Origin: JADHLJ01 sp038118725
Lineage (GTDB): Bacteria; Pseudomonadota; Alphaproteobacteria; Thalassobaculales; Thalassobaculaceae
NCBI GenBank assembly: GCA_038118725.1
Contig: JAYOIK010000016.1
Span: 9,448 to 73,447, forward strand
Direction of reading: 5' to 3'
DNA length: 64,000 nt
A program made the position numbers and the translations under genes. The notes under the pieces are model-generated. The model was not told the origin of the DNA. It searched no databases and saw only the letters and a list, made by a program, of their open reading frames with translations. Of this stretch, positions 1-9,225 are shown piece by piece; within the stretch, counting starts at the first letter, position 1, and each line of letters starts with the position of its first letter.

Positions 1-142
1 ACACCCCCACGAGCTTCAGATTGCTGGCTTTGTTCCAGACTGGCATTATTTCGGAAGGAATCATTCCCGCCTTAATGAAACTCGGTTCAGGCTCCCACCG
101 CTTGATCACCGGTCGAGGCGCTGACGCGTCGAAGGAGAAGAC

Positions 143-1060
143 ATGTCCCATCAAGGCTTGGAAACACTGCCGTTCATCAGCGAGAAGCGTATCGCCGAAG
201 TGCTGGAATGGACGCCGCTGATCGACGCGATGGAGCGGGCGATGATCGAGTATTCGGCGGGCCGGGTCGAACAACCGGTTCGCCAGATGGTTCCGGTCCC
301 CGGCCATGACGCGATCATCGCGGCGATGCCGGCGGTGGGCGAGGCCATGGCGGTGAAGGTCGTCACGCTCTATCACGACAACGCGGGCACGGATATCCCG
401 ACCCATCAGGCGGTGATTCTCGTCTTCGACAAGGAAAACGGCTCGCCGCTGGCGGTGTTGGACGGGCGTCTGATAACCGAGATGCGCACCGCCGCCGGCT
501 CGGCCGCGGCCGCGCGAAAGCTCGCCCCCGCCGACCCGGAAATCGTGACCATCATGGGCAGTGGTCTGCAAGCCCGTGCCCATGCCGAGGCATTGGCCGC
601 GGTCAGGCCGATCGGCGCGCTCCGGCTTTGGTCGCGCACCGAGAGCGCCGGTCGCGCGTTGGCGGAGGAAATCGGCGCGACCTTCCTCGCCGATCCCGAG
701 GAAGCCGCGCGGGACGCCGATATCATCGCCTGCACGACCTCGGCCAAGCAGCCGATCCTGAACGGCGCGTGGATCAAGCCCGGCGCCTTCGTGACCGCGG
801 TCGGCTGGAACGGCCATGACGGCCGGGAATTGGACGACGCGGCGATGGCCAATACGGTGATCGTGGAATCAACCGTCGCCGCGCATGACCAGGCCGGCAA
901 CATTCGCGGCTCGGGCTGCGAGATCTTCGCCGAAATCGGCGAGATCTTCTCGGGCGCCAAGGCCGCGCCCGAGGGCGCGACGATCATCTACGATTCCGTC
1001 GGCATCGCAATCATGGACGTGGCCGCGGCCAAGCTCGCCTACGACCTCGTCCAGGGATAA
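143..1060 (+). CDS. Ornithine cyclodeaminase / mu-crystallin family protein
   Basis: 305 aa, the usual length for the ornithine cyclodeaminase/mu-crystallin family. The ATG at 143 has a good Shine-Dalgarno (gaaggag, about 7 nt upstream). The N-terminal half carries the substrate-side lobe, with a conserved-looking basic segment (PVRQMVPVP). The C-terminal Rossmann part has the dinucleotide loop MGSGLQARAHAEAL and the usual continuation RLWSRT. Family members are NAD(P)-dependent and act on L-ornithine, L-alanine, ketimines or, as EutC, in ectoine breakdown; sequence alone does not settle which. It is convergent with the SDR gene, with only 9 bp between the two stops. A link to the ectoine hydrolase at 15.7 kb is possible but is not supported by adjacency. 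Confidence 0.85.
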   Translation: MSHQGLETLPFISEKRIAEVLEWTPLIDAMERAMIEYSAGRVEQPVRQMVPVPGHDAIIAAMPAVGEAMAVKVVTLYHDNAGTDIPTHQAVILVFDKENGSPLAVLDGRLITEMRTAAGSAAAARKLAPADPEIVTIMGSGLQARAHAEALAAVRPIGALRLWSRTESAGRALAEEIGATFLADPEEAARDADIIACTTSAKQPILNGAWIKPGAFVTAVGWNGHDGRELDDAAMANTVIVESTVAAHDQAGNIRGSGCEIFAEIGEIFSGAKAAPEGATIIYDSVGIAIMDVAAAKLAYDLVQG

Positions 1061-1069
1061 CCGATCGAC

Positions 1070-1840
1070 TCAGATACTGCGGAAGCCGCCATCGGCCATG
1101 ACGATCCCGCCGGTAACATAGGCGGCGAGATCCGAGGCCAGGAAGATCGCCGGGCCGACGATATCGCTGGGCTTGCCGGCGCGCCCGAGCGGCGTGTGCT
1201 CGAGAACCTTTTGCACCATGTCGGGATTACCGTCGCGCGCCGCCTTGTTAAGCGGAGTCTCGATCAGGCCGGGACCGATCGCGTTGACTCGCACGCCGTC
1301 CTTGCCGAGCTCCGCCGCCAGCGCCCGGGTCATGCCGAGAACCCCATGCTTGGAGGTCGTGTAGGCCGCCGAGTTCGGCCACCGCACATGGACGAAGGAC
1401 TGGATGGAGCCGATATTGATCACCCGGCCCTTGCTCGCGCGAAGCTGATCCAGGAACGCATGGGTGACATTGAAGACACCCTTGAGATTGACCTCCAGGA
1501 TGTCGTCCCAATCCTTGGCCACTTCCGCCTTGTCGCCGCTGAAGGGCGTGCGGCGATTGATGCCGGCGTTGTTCACCAAGATCGAGACCTCGCCCAGCGC
1601 CGACTTGATCTGGTCCGCGGCGGCGTTGCAACCGGCGCGGTCGGTAACGTCGACGCCGACGCTGATCGCCTTGCCGCCGGCATCGGTTATCGCCTTGGCC
1701 GTACCGGCCCCGGCATCCGCGTTGACATCGACCACCGCGACAGCCGCGCCCTGTTCGGCGTATCCGAGCGAGATCGCCTCGCCGATGCCGGAACCGCCGC
1801 CGGTGACAACCGCCACATGACCCTCAAGAAGTTTTGACAC
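1070..1840 (-). CDS. SDR family oxidoreductase
   Basis: Classical short-chain dehydrogenase/reductase, 256 aa. Visible motifs are the N-terminal TGGGSGIGEA cofactor loop, NNAG after strand 4, the catalytic Ser in NIGSIQS, the YTTSK catalytic Tyr/Lys pair and a C-terminal VTGGIVMADGG segment. The start is a GTG at 1840 with ggagtaggac just upstream; no ATG fits the N-terminus as well. Substrate is unknown, since classical SDRs act on sugars, hydroxy acids and many other alcohols. It is followed upstream on the same strand, after 45 bp, by a luciferase-like monooxygenase gene, so the two are probably co-transcribed. Confidence 0.85.
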   Translation of the reverse strand: MSKLLEGHVAVVTGGGSGIGEAISLGYAEQGAAVAVVDVNADAGAGTAKAITDAGGKAISVGVDVTDRAGCNAAADQIKSALGEVSILVNNAGINRRTPFSGDKAEVAKDWDDILEVNLKGVFNVTHAFLDQLRASKGRVINIGSIQSFVHVRWPNSAAYTTSKHGVLGMTRALAAELGKDGVRVNAIGPGLIETPLNKAARDGNPDMVQKVLEHTPLGRAGKPSDIVGPAIFLASDLAAYVTGGIVMADGGFRSI

Positions 1841-1885
1841 GTCCTACTCCCTTAACTCTTCGTGTTCATTTTCGAGCGCGCGCCT

Positions 1886-3127
1886 TCAATCGTCGGACGC
1901 CGCCTTGGAGAAATCCGGTCCGGCGTGCGGGCCGAGCGCCGCCGCCACGCCGACCTTGGTGTCCTTCAAGGCCGCCGCCGCGCGCGGGTTTTCCATGATC
2001 TTGTTGAGGATGCCCTGCTGAGCCTGGGCAAAACTATCGCGGTGCGCGATCACATGCTCGCGGGATTCACGATAGGCGTCGAGCATCCCGTTCAACTCCG
2101 GCGCCACGTATCGCATGACCAAATCCCAACTGCGCAGGGTGTTCTCGCGGTTCGCCCAGTCGTGCACGAAGCCGATGGTCACGCCGAAGCCGCCGGTAAG
2201 CTCGATCAGGTCCCGCAAACGCTTGACCAGGTCATCGGGAGTGCCGATCACCGCCGTCGCGCCCTCGGAGAAGGCCATCCGGTCAACACCCTCGTTCGGG
2301 GTTTTAAAGGCGGTCACGCCCGGCCGCTGGAGGGTCGCGACGGTGTACTCGTTATGCCAGTGAAACAGGCCGTCCTTGCTTTGCTCGATCGCCTCCTCGC
2401 GGGTCTCCGCCAAATGCCATTGCAGCACGATGCGCCAGTTCCGCCGATCAACGATATTGCCGTGCTTTAGGCCGGCTTCCTCGGCGAAGGACCACTGGGT
2501 GGGCAGCGCGTTCAACCCCTCGGACGACATCGAGCCGATGGAAAGCACGCCGGTATCGTACTTGCCTGCCAGGGTCATGCCCGAGGGACTGACCATCGAG
2601 GCGACGGCGAAGGGCATGTCCTCTTGCAACGGCAGCAGATGAAGACGCGCGTCGTTCAAGGTGAACCAGTCGGACTGGTGACTGAACCGCTCCTCGCCCC
2701 GCAGCAGTTTCCGGATAACGCCAAGGGCCTCGTCCTGGCGATCCCGCTGGGTCGTAGGTTCAATGCCGAGCACATAAGCGTCGGACGGGAGCGCTCCCGG
2801 CCCCGAGCCGAAAATCGCCCGCCCACCGGTCATATGGTCGAGCTGTACCATGCGCTGGGCGACGATGAACGGGTGATGATAGGGCAACGACACCACGCCG
2901 GTGCCGAGCCGTATCCGATGGGTACGCTCACCCGCCGCCGCCAGGAACATCTCCGGCGAGGCGATGGTTTCCCATCCCGTGGAGTGATGCTCGCCACACC
3001 AGAATTCCTCGAAACCCAAACGATCCAAACGCTCGACCAAGTCCAGATCGGACCTGAACTGCAGCATGGGGTGCTCGCCAATGGGGTGATGCGGCGCGAG
3101 GAAGGCACCGAATTTCATGCGGCTCAC
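1886..3127 (-). CDS. Luciferase-like flavin-dependent monooxygenase (limonene 1,2-monooxygenase-like)
   Basis: 413 aa member of the bacterial luciferase-like TIM-barrel monooxygenases, which use reduced flavin and O2. Typical segments are the N-terminal FGAFLAPHHP, FEEFWCGEHHS, the IRLGTGVVSLPYHHP strand and MTGGRAIFGSGPGALPSDA. The overall length and the GEHHS/PYHHP pattern recall the LimB (limonene 1,2-monooxygenase) type, but the substrate cannot be assigned. The start is taken as the GTG at 3127, because aggag lies 6 nt upstream; the in-frame ATG at 3118 is the alternative. It is the first gene of a probable two-gene unit with the SDR, and diverges from the histidine kinase across a region holding a 12-bp tandem repeat. 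Confidence 0.82.
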   Translation of the reverse strand: MSRMKFGAFLAPHHPIGEHPMLQFRSDLDLVERLDRLGFEEFWCGEHHSTGWETIASPEMFLAAAGERTHRIRLGTGVVSLPYHHPFIVAQRMVQLDHMTGGRAIFGSGPGALPSDAYVLGIEPTTQRDRQDEALGVIRKLLRGEERFSHQSDWFTLNDARLHLLPLQEDMPFAVASMVSPSGMTLAGKYDTGVLSIGSMSSEGLNALPTQWSFAEEAGLKHGNIVDRRNWRIVLQWHLAETREEAIEQSKDGLFHWHNEYTVATLQRPGVTAFKTPNEGVDRMAFSEGATAVIGTPDDLVKRLRDLIELTGGFGVTIGFVHDWANRENTLRSWDLVMRYVAPELNGMLDAYRESREHVIAHRDSFAQAQQGILNKIMENPRAAAALKDTKVGVAAALGPHAGPDFSKAASDD

Positions 3128-3244
3128 GATGTTCTCCTAATGGCATGGAAACTGGGAGGTAAGACGGTTCCCTGGAAGCTTAAATGGTTACCGCGGCGTC
3201 GGATAGATGGAACCGACACGCGGTGCTCGCCGCCGGGTGGGCTC

Positions 3245-3322
3245 GGCGCCATCCGGGGCGCCATCCGGGGCGCCATCGGGGGCTCCATCGGGGGCTCCAT
3301 CGGGGGTGCCATCGGGGGCTCC
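3245..3322. repeat. 12-bp tandem repeat array in the divergent region
   Basis: About 6.5 head-to-tail copies of a 12-base unit, of the forms ggcgccatccgg, ggcgccatcggg, ggctccatcggg and ggtgccatcggg. It lies in the 296-bp region (3128-3423) between the luciferase-like monooxygenase and the hybrid kinase. Because 12 is a multiple of three it stays open in several frames and would encode Arg/His/Gly-rich or Gly-Ala-Pro-Ser peptides, but these look like by-products of the repeat. Nothing else recognisable occurs in this region apart from the presumed promoters. Confidence 0.9.
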
Positions 3323-3423
3323 ACGACGACATCCGGAATTACCGGAGATCCAATGCCCCGGTTATCAATTTCTTAACTCTTGTCGGTGATGGTGGAGGTC
3401 TCGGGGCTTCGGAATACCAGGGA

Positions 3424-6400
3424 ATGGCCGAAACATTTGAACTAGCGACCCAGGAAGGAACCCGTTCTCGGGAGCGGGACCACTCGCGCGCGCATTCCCA
3501 AAACGCGAGGATGAACCCCGCTTGCGAACAAACAATCGGACAAATTCACCTACAGCAATTGTTCGAGCATTCGCCGGTTCCAACGATCGTGGTCGACCGC
3601 GACATGCGCTACATGGCCATGAGCCAAAGCTGGCGCGAGGTGTTTGGTATCGAGGCACCCGATATCCTTGGCCGGTCGCATTATGATTTCACGCCGTATA
3701 TCTCCGAGGAATGGAAGCGCGAGCATCAATCCTGCTTGGCCGGAGAGACCATCGACAACCCAGACGATTGCGTCGGGATGTCGGACGGCGCTGAAATCTG
3801 GATGCGGCGACGGATCCATCCCTGGCGGGACTCGGAAGGGACCATCAGCGGTCTCGTCATCACAAACGAGATCATCACCGAAAGCGTCGCGGCGGACCAG
3901 GCCCTGGAATATCAGCAAAGGTTCACCAGAGCCGTGCTCGCCAATGTCGAGGACGCGATCCTGGCCCGCGACGCGCATGGCCGACTGACGCTGTTCAATA
4001 ACGCCGCCAAGCGCCTGCATGGGTTCGACGAAGGCGCCGATTATCCCGACAGCGCGGATAACTGGCCGACCTTTCACCACCCGAAAGACGGAACGCCCCT
4101 GGAGCGCGACCAGCTTCCGCTGGCCCGGGCCATGCGCGGCGAACATATCCGAGGCGTGGAGATCGTCATTTCGCCCAAGGGCGAGCCCTCCCGCTCGGTC
4201 ATCGTGCACGCGACCCCGATGCGCGATCGGAACGGCAACAGCCTCGGCGCCGTCGCCACCGCGCATGACATCACCTCGCGGCGCATGGCCGAGGCGCGGT
4301 TGCGGGACACGGAGGCATGGTACCGAGGGATCTTCGATCAGAGCTTTCAATCCTGTGCCCTGCTCGATCCCGACGGCATCGTCATGGAGTTGAACGCATC
4401 GGCGCGTCTTCTCGCCGGCGACCAGGCCGACAACCAGGTTGGACAGGCTTTGTGGGATTGCGTCTGGTGGGACACCGGAGAGGAAAGTCGCGACCTCATG
4501 CGGGGCGCCGTTAAAAAAGCCATGCGCGGCAACTTCGTCCGCCTGGAAACCACGGCACGCATCAAGGGAGATCGCATCGCGCCAGTCGATTTCTCTCTCA
4601 AGCCCAGCTACGACGACACGGGCGAGCTTCGGTTCATCATCGCCGAGGCGCGGGACGTGACCAAGCAACGCGCCATCCAGGAAAGGCTCAGGCGAAAGGA
4701 AGCGGAACTCAAGCTCATCCTCGATCATGTTCCCGTCCGAATTCTCCTGAAGGACGACAAGAACAACGTTCTGAGATTGAACGATTCCGCCGCGCGTACC
4801 ATGGGGCTCAGCGTCGAGGAGGCGGAAAATCGACATACCAGCGATCTGTTCCCGGACCACGCCGCCCAATTCCACGCGGATGATTTGGCGGTTATCGAAT
4901 CCGGGCAGCCCAAGCTCGGCATGCTGCGGCCCTTCAAGAATCAGTTCGGTGAGGAGGGCTGGCTGCGCATCGACAAGGTTCCCTATATCGATCCCGAGAC
5001 CGGGGAGCGCTTCATCTTCATCGCGTCCGCCGACGTCACGGCGGAAAAACAAGCGGAGTTGGAACGCCACATCCAGGACGAACGCTATCGCGCGCTCTAC
5101 AACAACACCCCGGTCATGCTCCACTCCATTGATCCCGAGGGTCGCCTCATCAATGTCAGCGACTTCTGGCTCGAAAAGTTCGGCTACACCAGGGAAGAGG
5201 TCATCGGCCGAAAATCAACGGAGTTCCTAACGCCGGATTCCGCCCGCAAGGCGATCGAGGAAGTCCTTCCCGAGTTCATGCGAACCGGTTCCTGCAAGGA
5301 TGTCGAATATCAATGGGTCACCAAGTCCGGCCAGATCATGGACGTCTTGCTGTCGGCCATCGCGGAATGGGACGACAACGGAAAGATCCGGCGCTCCCTC
5401 GCCGTGTTGATCGACATAACCGAGCGCCGCCAGGTCGAGCAAAAACTGGTCCAGGCGCAGAAGATGGAATCCGTCGGCCAGCTCACCGGCGGCCTGGCGC
5501 ATGACTTCAATAACCTTTTGGGCGTGATCCTCGGAAACCTGCAGCTTCTGGAAAGATCGGTGGGCGGTGATCAGAAAGCCGAACGACGACTCGGGGCGGC
5601 CTTGGGAGCGGTCGATAGAGCCTCCGAGCTGACCCGCCGCCTGCTGGCATTCGCGCGCCGACAAAAGCTGGAGACCCGATCGGTTGATCCCAATGATCTG
5701 ATTGAGGGGCTGAACGATCTTCTGCGCCAAGCGGTTGGCGAGACCATCGCCCTGGAAACCCACTTCGGCGCCGATATTCCAATGATCCGGACCGACCAGA
5801 CCCAGCTTGAATCGGCGATCCTGAACCTTGCCGTGAACGCCCGGGACGCGATGCCGGAAGGTGGCGCCTTCACCATTGAAACCTCGCTACTGACATTCAA
5901 CGAAGACTATGCCGACAGCCATGGCGAAATCACACCCGGTCGGTACGTCGTCATCGCGGTAACGGATACCGGCACGGGAATCCCACGCGCGAAACAGAAA
6001 AAGGTCTTCGATCCGTTCTACACGACCAAGGAAGTCGGCAAGGGCAGCGGCCTCGGTCTCAGCATGGTTTACGGGTTCCTGAACCAGAGTGGCGGTCACG
6101 TCCGTCTATATAGCGAGGTGGGACTTGGCACGACCTTCCGGCTGTACCTGCCGACGGATCCCGACGAGATCGAAGAGCCGAAATCGACAAGCGAACCACA
6201 AAAAAACGCCTTGCCCCCGGGCGCCGAGACCATCCTCGTGGCCGAGGACAATACCGAAATGCGGGAAATCGCGGTGCAATTGCTCGAGGATCTGGGATAC
6301 CAAACCCTCGTCGCGATCGATGGCGGGACCGCCTTGGAGATTCTTGAGGAGAACCCGGATATCGACCTTCTGTTCACCGATATCGTCATGGCCGGCGGGA

Positions 6401-6603
6401 TGAACGGGGTTGCCTTGGCCGAGGCCGCGCGTCGAGCGAGACCCGACCTACCCGTCCTGTTCACGACCGGCTATGCCGAGGCCGCGGTGCTTCGCGACGG
6501 CCAGGTTAGTCGCGAACGCAATCTGGTGACCAAGCCGTACAGGCATCGGGATTTGGCATTGAAAATCCGAGCCACCCTGGACGAGGCTTCCGACCATGGA
6601 TAG
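3424..6603 (+). CDS. Multi-PAS hybrid sensor histidine kinase with C-terminal receiver
   Basis: 1059 aa from the chosen ATG. Order: five PAS domains (roughly 42-155, 165-290, 300-415, 428-540 and 553-668), a HisKA dimerisation domain with phospho-accepting His693 in GGLAHDFNNLL, a HATPase_c domain (NLAVNARDAMPEGG N-box, VTDTGTGIP, GKGSGLGLSMV) and a receiver domain (about 935-1055) with acceptor Asp986 in LFTDIVM. No membrane segment is evident, so it is probably a cytosolic sensor of small ligands, redox state or light through PAS cofactors that cannot be named. The frame is open back to 3184, but that extension would translate the 12-bp repeat; I chose 3424 because the text becomes protein-like there. 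The REC-EAL gene follows 9 bp later and is the obvious partner. Confidence 0.9.
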   Translation: MAETFELATQEGTRSRERDHSRAHSQNARMNPACEQTIGQIHLQQLFEHSPVPTIVVDRDMRYMAMSQSWREVFGIEAPDILGRSHYDFTPYISEEWKREHQSCLAGETIDNPDDCVGMSDGAEIWMRRRIHPWRDSEGTISGLVITNEIITESVAADQALEYQQRFTRAVLANVEDAILARDAHGRLTLFNNAAKRLHGFDEGADYPDSADNWPTFHHPKDGTPLERDQLPLARAMRGEHIRGVEIVISPKGEPSRSVIVHATPMRDRNGNSLGAVATAHDITSRRMAEARLRDTEAWYRGIFDQSFQSCALLDPDGIVMELNASARLLAGDQADNQVGQALWDCVWWDTGEESRDLMRGAVKKAMRGNFVRLETTARIKGDRIAPVDFSLKPSYDDTGELRFIIAEARDVTKQRAIQERLRRKEAELKLILDHVPVRILLKDDKNNVLRLNDSAARTMGLSVEEAENRHTSDLFPDHAAQFHADDLAVIESGQPKLGMLRPFKNQFGEEGWLRIDKVPYIDPETGERFIFIASADVTAEKQAELERHIQDERYRALYNNTPVMLHSIDPEGRLINVSDFWLEKFGYTREEVIGRKSTEFLTPDSARKAIEEVLPEFMRTGSCKDVEYQWVTKSGQIMDVLLSAIAEWDDNGKIRRSLAVLIDITERRQVEQKLVQAQKMESVGQLTGGLAHDFNNLLGVILGNLQLLERSVGGDQKAERRLGAALGAVDRASELTRRLLAFARRQKLETRSVDPNDLIEGLNDLLRQAVGETIALETHFGADIPMIRTDQTQLESAILNLAVNARDAMPEGGAFTIETSLLTFNEDYADSHGEITPGRYVVIAVTDTGTGIPRAKQKKVFDPFYTTKEVGKGSGLGLSMVYGFLNQSGGHVRLYSEVGLGTTFRLYLPTDPDEIEEPKSTSEPQKNALPPGAETILVAEDNTEMREIAVQLLEDLGYQTLVAIDGGTALEILEENPDIDLLFTDIVMAGGMNGVALAEAARRARPDLPVLFTTGYAEAAVLRDGQVSRERNLVTKPYRHRDLALKIRATLDEASDHG

Positions 6604-6612
6604 GCGCGCGCG

Positions 6613-7800
6613 ATGACCCATCGGAAAAATCGTCTCCTTGTCGTCGACGACGAAGCCGAAATCCGGTCCTTCGTGCGCGATGTCGCCGAGGAAATGGGCG
6701 TGGACGTGGACGAGGCCGCCACCTTCGAGGCTTTCTTCGACATCTATGACCCCGGTCGCCACGGGATGATCATGCTCGACCTCTCGATGCCGGGGCGTGA
6801 CGGGATCGAGCTGTTGCGCGATCTCTCGCGGAAAGACTGCAAGGCCCCGATTCATCTCAGCAGCGGTCAGGACCCACGGGTTCTCGCCACCGCTAATCGT
6901 CTGGGACGCGATTTCGGGCTCGACATGGGTGAGATCCTGGCGAAACCCGTATCCGTGCCGGACCTGGAACGATGCCTGCGCGCGGTGTTCGGCGAAACCA
7001 CCGCGATAACGCCCGAAATACTCTCGCGCGCCTTGGAAAACGGCGAATTCGTCCCTTACTACCAGCCCCAGGTGAACCTTCGCGACGGCCAGACCTACAA
7101 TGTTGTCGCCGCCGAGGCCTTGGCGCGCTGGTATCATCTGAGATTGGGGCTGGTCTCTCCCGGCGTCTTCATTCCGATGATGGAGGAAGCGGGACTGATT
7201 GGGAGATTGACGGAAGTCATGCTGGACAGGGTCGTCGATCACCTCGCCGAATGGCGCGACGACGGCCGCGCGCTACCGGTCTCCATCAACGTGGCGCCCG
7301 CGGCGCTTACCGATCTCGATTTTCCCTATAAGATCTCCTCGATTCTGGAACGCGCGGCGCTCGATCCCTCGCTGCTTGTCGTGGAGATCACCGAAAGCAC
7401 CGCGATGGCGGATTCCCGCAAATCCATCGATATCCTCACGCGGCACAGATTGAAGAATATCAACGTGTCGCTTGATGACTTCGGTGCCGGGTTCTCGTCG
7501 CTGGTGGAACTCTATCGGATGCCGCTTAGTGAGTTGAAACTCGATCGCTCGCTCATCGTCGATATCGATCAGGATGAAGGCGCGCTCACCGTGGTTCGCG
7601 GCATTCTGGCTCTCGCGCGGGAGTTGCGGATCCCGGTTTGCGCCGAGGGCGTGGAAACCAAGAAAAGCGCCGAAACCCTTCGGGGATTGGGATGCCCGAA
7701 AGCCCAAGGGTTTCTTTTCTCGCACCCGCTTCCCGCGCGGGAGTTCTCGGCCTTCATCAACAACCGCGCGGGCCAGGAACTGGTTCGCGAGATCGGTTGA
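6613..7800 (+). CDS. Response regulator with REC and EAL (c-di-GMP phosphodiesterase) domains
   Basis: 395 aa. The receiver domain (about 7-125) has the acidic pair VVDDE, phospho-acceptor Asp56 in MLDLSMP and Lys111 in LAKP. The EAL domain (about 135-390) keeps the features expected of an active phosphodiesterase: EAL at 168-170, SINVAP, EITES, the DDFGAGFSS loop, ELKLDRSLI and CAEGVET. No GGDEF domain is present. It is expected to hydrolyse cyclic di-GMP when phosphorylated. It starts 9 bp after the hybrid kinase stop, so the two genes are almost certainly one operon in which the kinase (or its own receiver, via a phosphotransfer step) controls this protein. Confidence 0.92.
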   Translation: MTHRKNRLLVVDDEAEIRSFVRDVAEEMGVDVDEAATFEAFFDIYDPGRHGMIMLDLSMPGRDGIELLRDLSRKDCKAPIHLSSGQDPRVLATANRLGRDFGLDMGEILAKPVSVPDLERCLRAVFGETTAITPEILSRALENGEFVPYYQPQVNLRDGQTYNVVAAEALARWYHLRLGLVSPGVFIPMMEEAGLIGRLTEVMLDRVVDHLAEWRDDGRALPVSINVAPAALTDLDFPYKISSILERAALDPSLLVVEITESTAMADSRKSIDILTRHRLKNINVSLDDFGAGFSSLVELYRMPLSELKLDRSLIVDIDQDEGALTVVRGILALARELRIPVCAEGVETKKSAETLRGLGCPKAQGFLFSHPLPAREFSAFINNRAGQELVREIG

Positions 7801-7850
7801 GCTTGGTGCTTGTCGCCTTGGTTCCCAAGACGACATAGCGCCCGCGCTTT

Positions 7851-9083
7851 CTATGACGCCGCGACCTCCGACCTCGTTGTTTCGGCTCGCCCATCGACAA
7901 TCACGTCCTGGGCGAGCATTTCCGCGACTTCCGCTTCGGAATACCCGGCTTCCAGAAGAACCTCGACGCTATGCTCCCCGAGCCCCGGCGGCAAGCTTCT
8001 GATCTCCGCCGGGGTGTCCGAGAATTTCATCGGCGGCGCGGTAAGGTTGATCCGACCCTCGGTCGGATGGTCAACGGTACGAAAGAAATCAACCGCGTCC
8101 AGATGTGGGTCGGCGGCCAGATCATTCAAGGTCGTCGCGGCGCCATGCGGGATATCCCCTTCCGACAACGCGGCCAGAACGTCTTCCGTCTTCCAGGTGC
8201 TCACGCATTCCGCGACCATCTCGTACAGCTCGCCGATTTTCTTGCTTCGGACGCCCGGATCAATCACCCGGGGGTCGTCCAGCATCTCCTCGCGCCCCAT
8301 GATCCTGAAAAACGAGCGCCATTGCTTTGTGTTATAGGGCAAGGCGCAGACATAACCGTCCAGGGTCGCATAGGGACGACGGTAAGGCACCATCGACCGC
8401 TCATACCCCGCGTCGCCGAGAGCAGGCTCGAAAGCCCGGCCGGAATTGTGTTCCACGAGGTTGAAGCCGACCATCGCCTCGAACATCGGCACCTCGACCA
8501 GTTGCCCCTTGCCGGTCTTCTGGCGGCTGAATAATGCCGCGAGGGACGCGTGCGCCGCCACCTGGGAGCAGATCTTATCGCAGACCGAGGCATTGACGAA
8601 GGTCGGCGGCCCGGACCGGCCGCCCTGCATCGCCGCCATGCCGGACACGCCTTGGATGATATCGTCATAGGCGGGCCGGGCCGCGTAGGGACCGTCCTGG
8701 CCGAACCCGACCAGGGCGACATAAACGATATTGGGATTCACCGCCCGGCAATCCTCGTATCCAAGCCCGAGGCGATCCATGGCGGCGGGGCGGATCGAGC
8801 AGATCACCGCGTCCATGGTCTCCACCAGTTTGAGGAACGCCTCCTTACCCTTCTCGGCCTTCAGATCCAACACGACACTCCGCTTGTTGCGATTGGCCAT
8901 CAGGAAGAAATGGCCCATGCCCGGATTGCGGTACGGCGTGATGCCTCGGGTGATGTCCCCGTCCCTGGATTCGACTTTCACCACCTCGGCGCCATAGTCG
9001 CCGAGGATCTGACAGGCATAGGGCCCGTAGCCCACGGTTGTCAGATCAAGTATTCGAACGCCGTCAAGAGGACCCGCCATCAT
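7851..9083 (-). CDS. CaiB/BaiF-type class III CoA transferase
   Basis: 410 aa from the ATG at 9083, which follows ggggagagat. It has the canonical family order: N-terminal PLDGVRILDLTTVGYGP with GAEVVKVE, NRNKRSVVLDLK, the VALVGFGQDGPYA strand, YDDIIQGVSGMAAM, catalytic Asp in the SVCDKICSQ context, and a C-terminal EVLLEAGYSEAEV. The family moves CoA between acyl-CoAs and carboxylates (carnitine, formate, succinate, bile acids). The substrate here is open, and no acyl-CoA ligase is adjacent. It is convergent with the REC-EAL gene, with 50 bp between stops. It does not share the unusual domain order of the second CoA transferase at 14.3 kb. Confidence 0.88.
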   Translation of the reverse strand: MMAGPLDGVRILDLTTVGYGPYACQILGDYGAEVVKVESRDGDITRGITPYRNPGMGHFFLMANRNKRSVVLDLKAEKGKEAFLKLVETMDAVICSIRPAAMDRLGLGYEDCRAVNPNIVYVALVGFGQDGPYAARPAYDDIIQGVSGMAAMQGGRSGPPTFVNASVCDKICSQVAAHASLAALFSRQKTGKGQLVEVPMFEAMVGFNLVEHNSGRAFEPALGDAGYERSMVPYRRPYATLDGYVCALPYNTKQWRSFFRIMGREEMLDDPRVIDPGVRSKKIGELYEMVAECVSTWKTEDVLAALSEGDIPHGAATTLNDLAADPHLDAVDFFRTVDHPTEGRINLTAPPMKFSDTPAEIRSLPPGLGEHSVEVLLEAGYSEAEVAEMLAQDVIVDGRAETTRSEVAAS

Positions 9084-9225
9084 ATCTCTCCCCGATGCCG
9101 CGCCCATCCATGTTTGGCGCAATTTCCGTTCCTAGCGCATCAGGGTCGAACGGGCCAAGAACCGATGGCCCCACCGGGGGCGTCAACAGACTGGCGATGG
9201 CCGGAGAGGTCGGCGCGTCTTGGTG

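Noticed and set aside
1..142. Gene fragment at the left edge (a short open frame at 21-221)
   Set aside because: It runs into the ornithine cyclodeaminase-family gene in another frame and has no recognisable protein text.
3245..3322. CRISPR array
   Set aside because: The repeats are 12 bp with no spacers; this is a simple tandem repeat, and no cas gene is in the window.
3550..5124. Minus-strand open frame of 524 codons
   Set aside because: Entirely antisense to the PAS region of the histidine kinase, with no recognisable domain.
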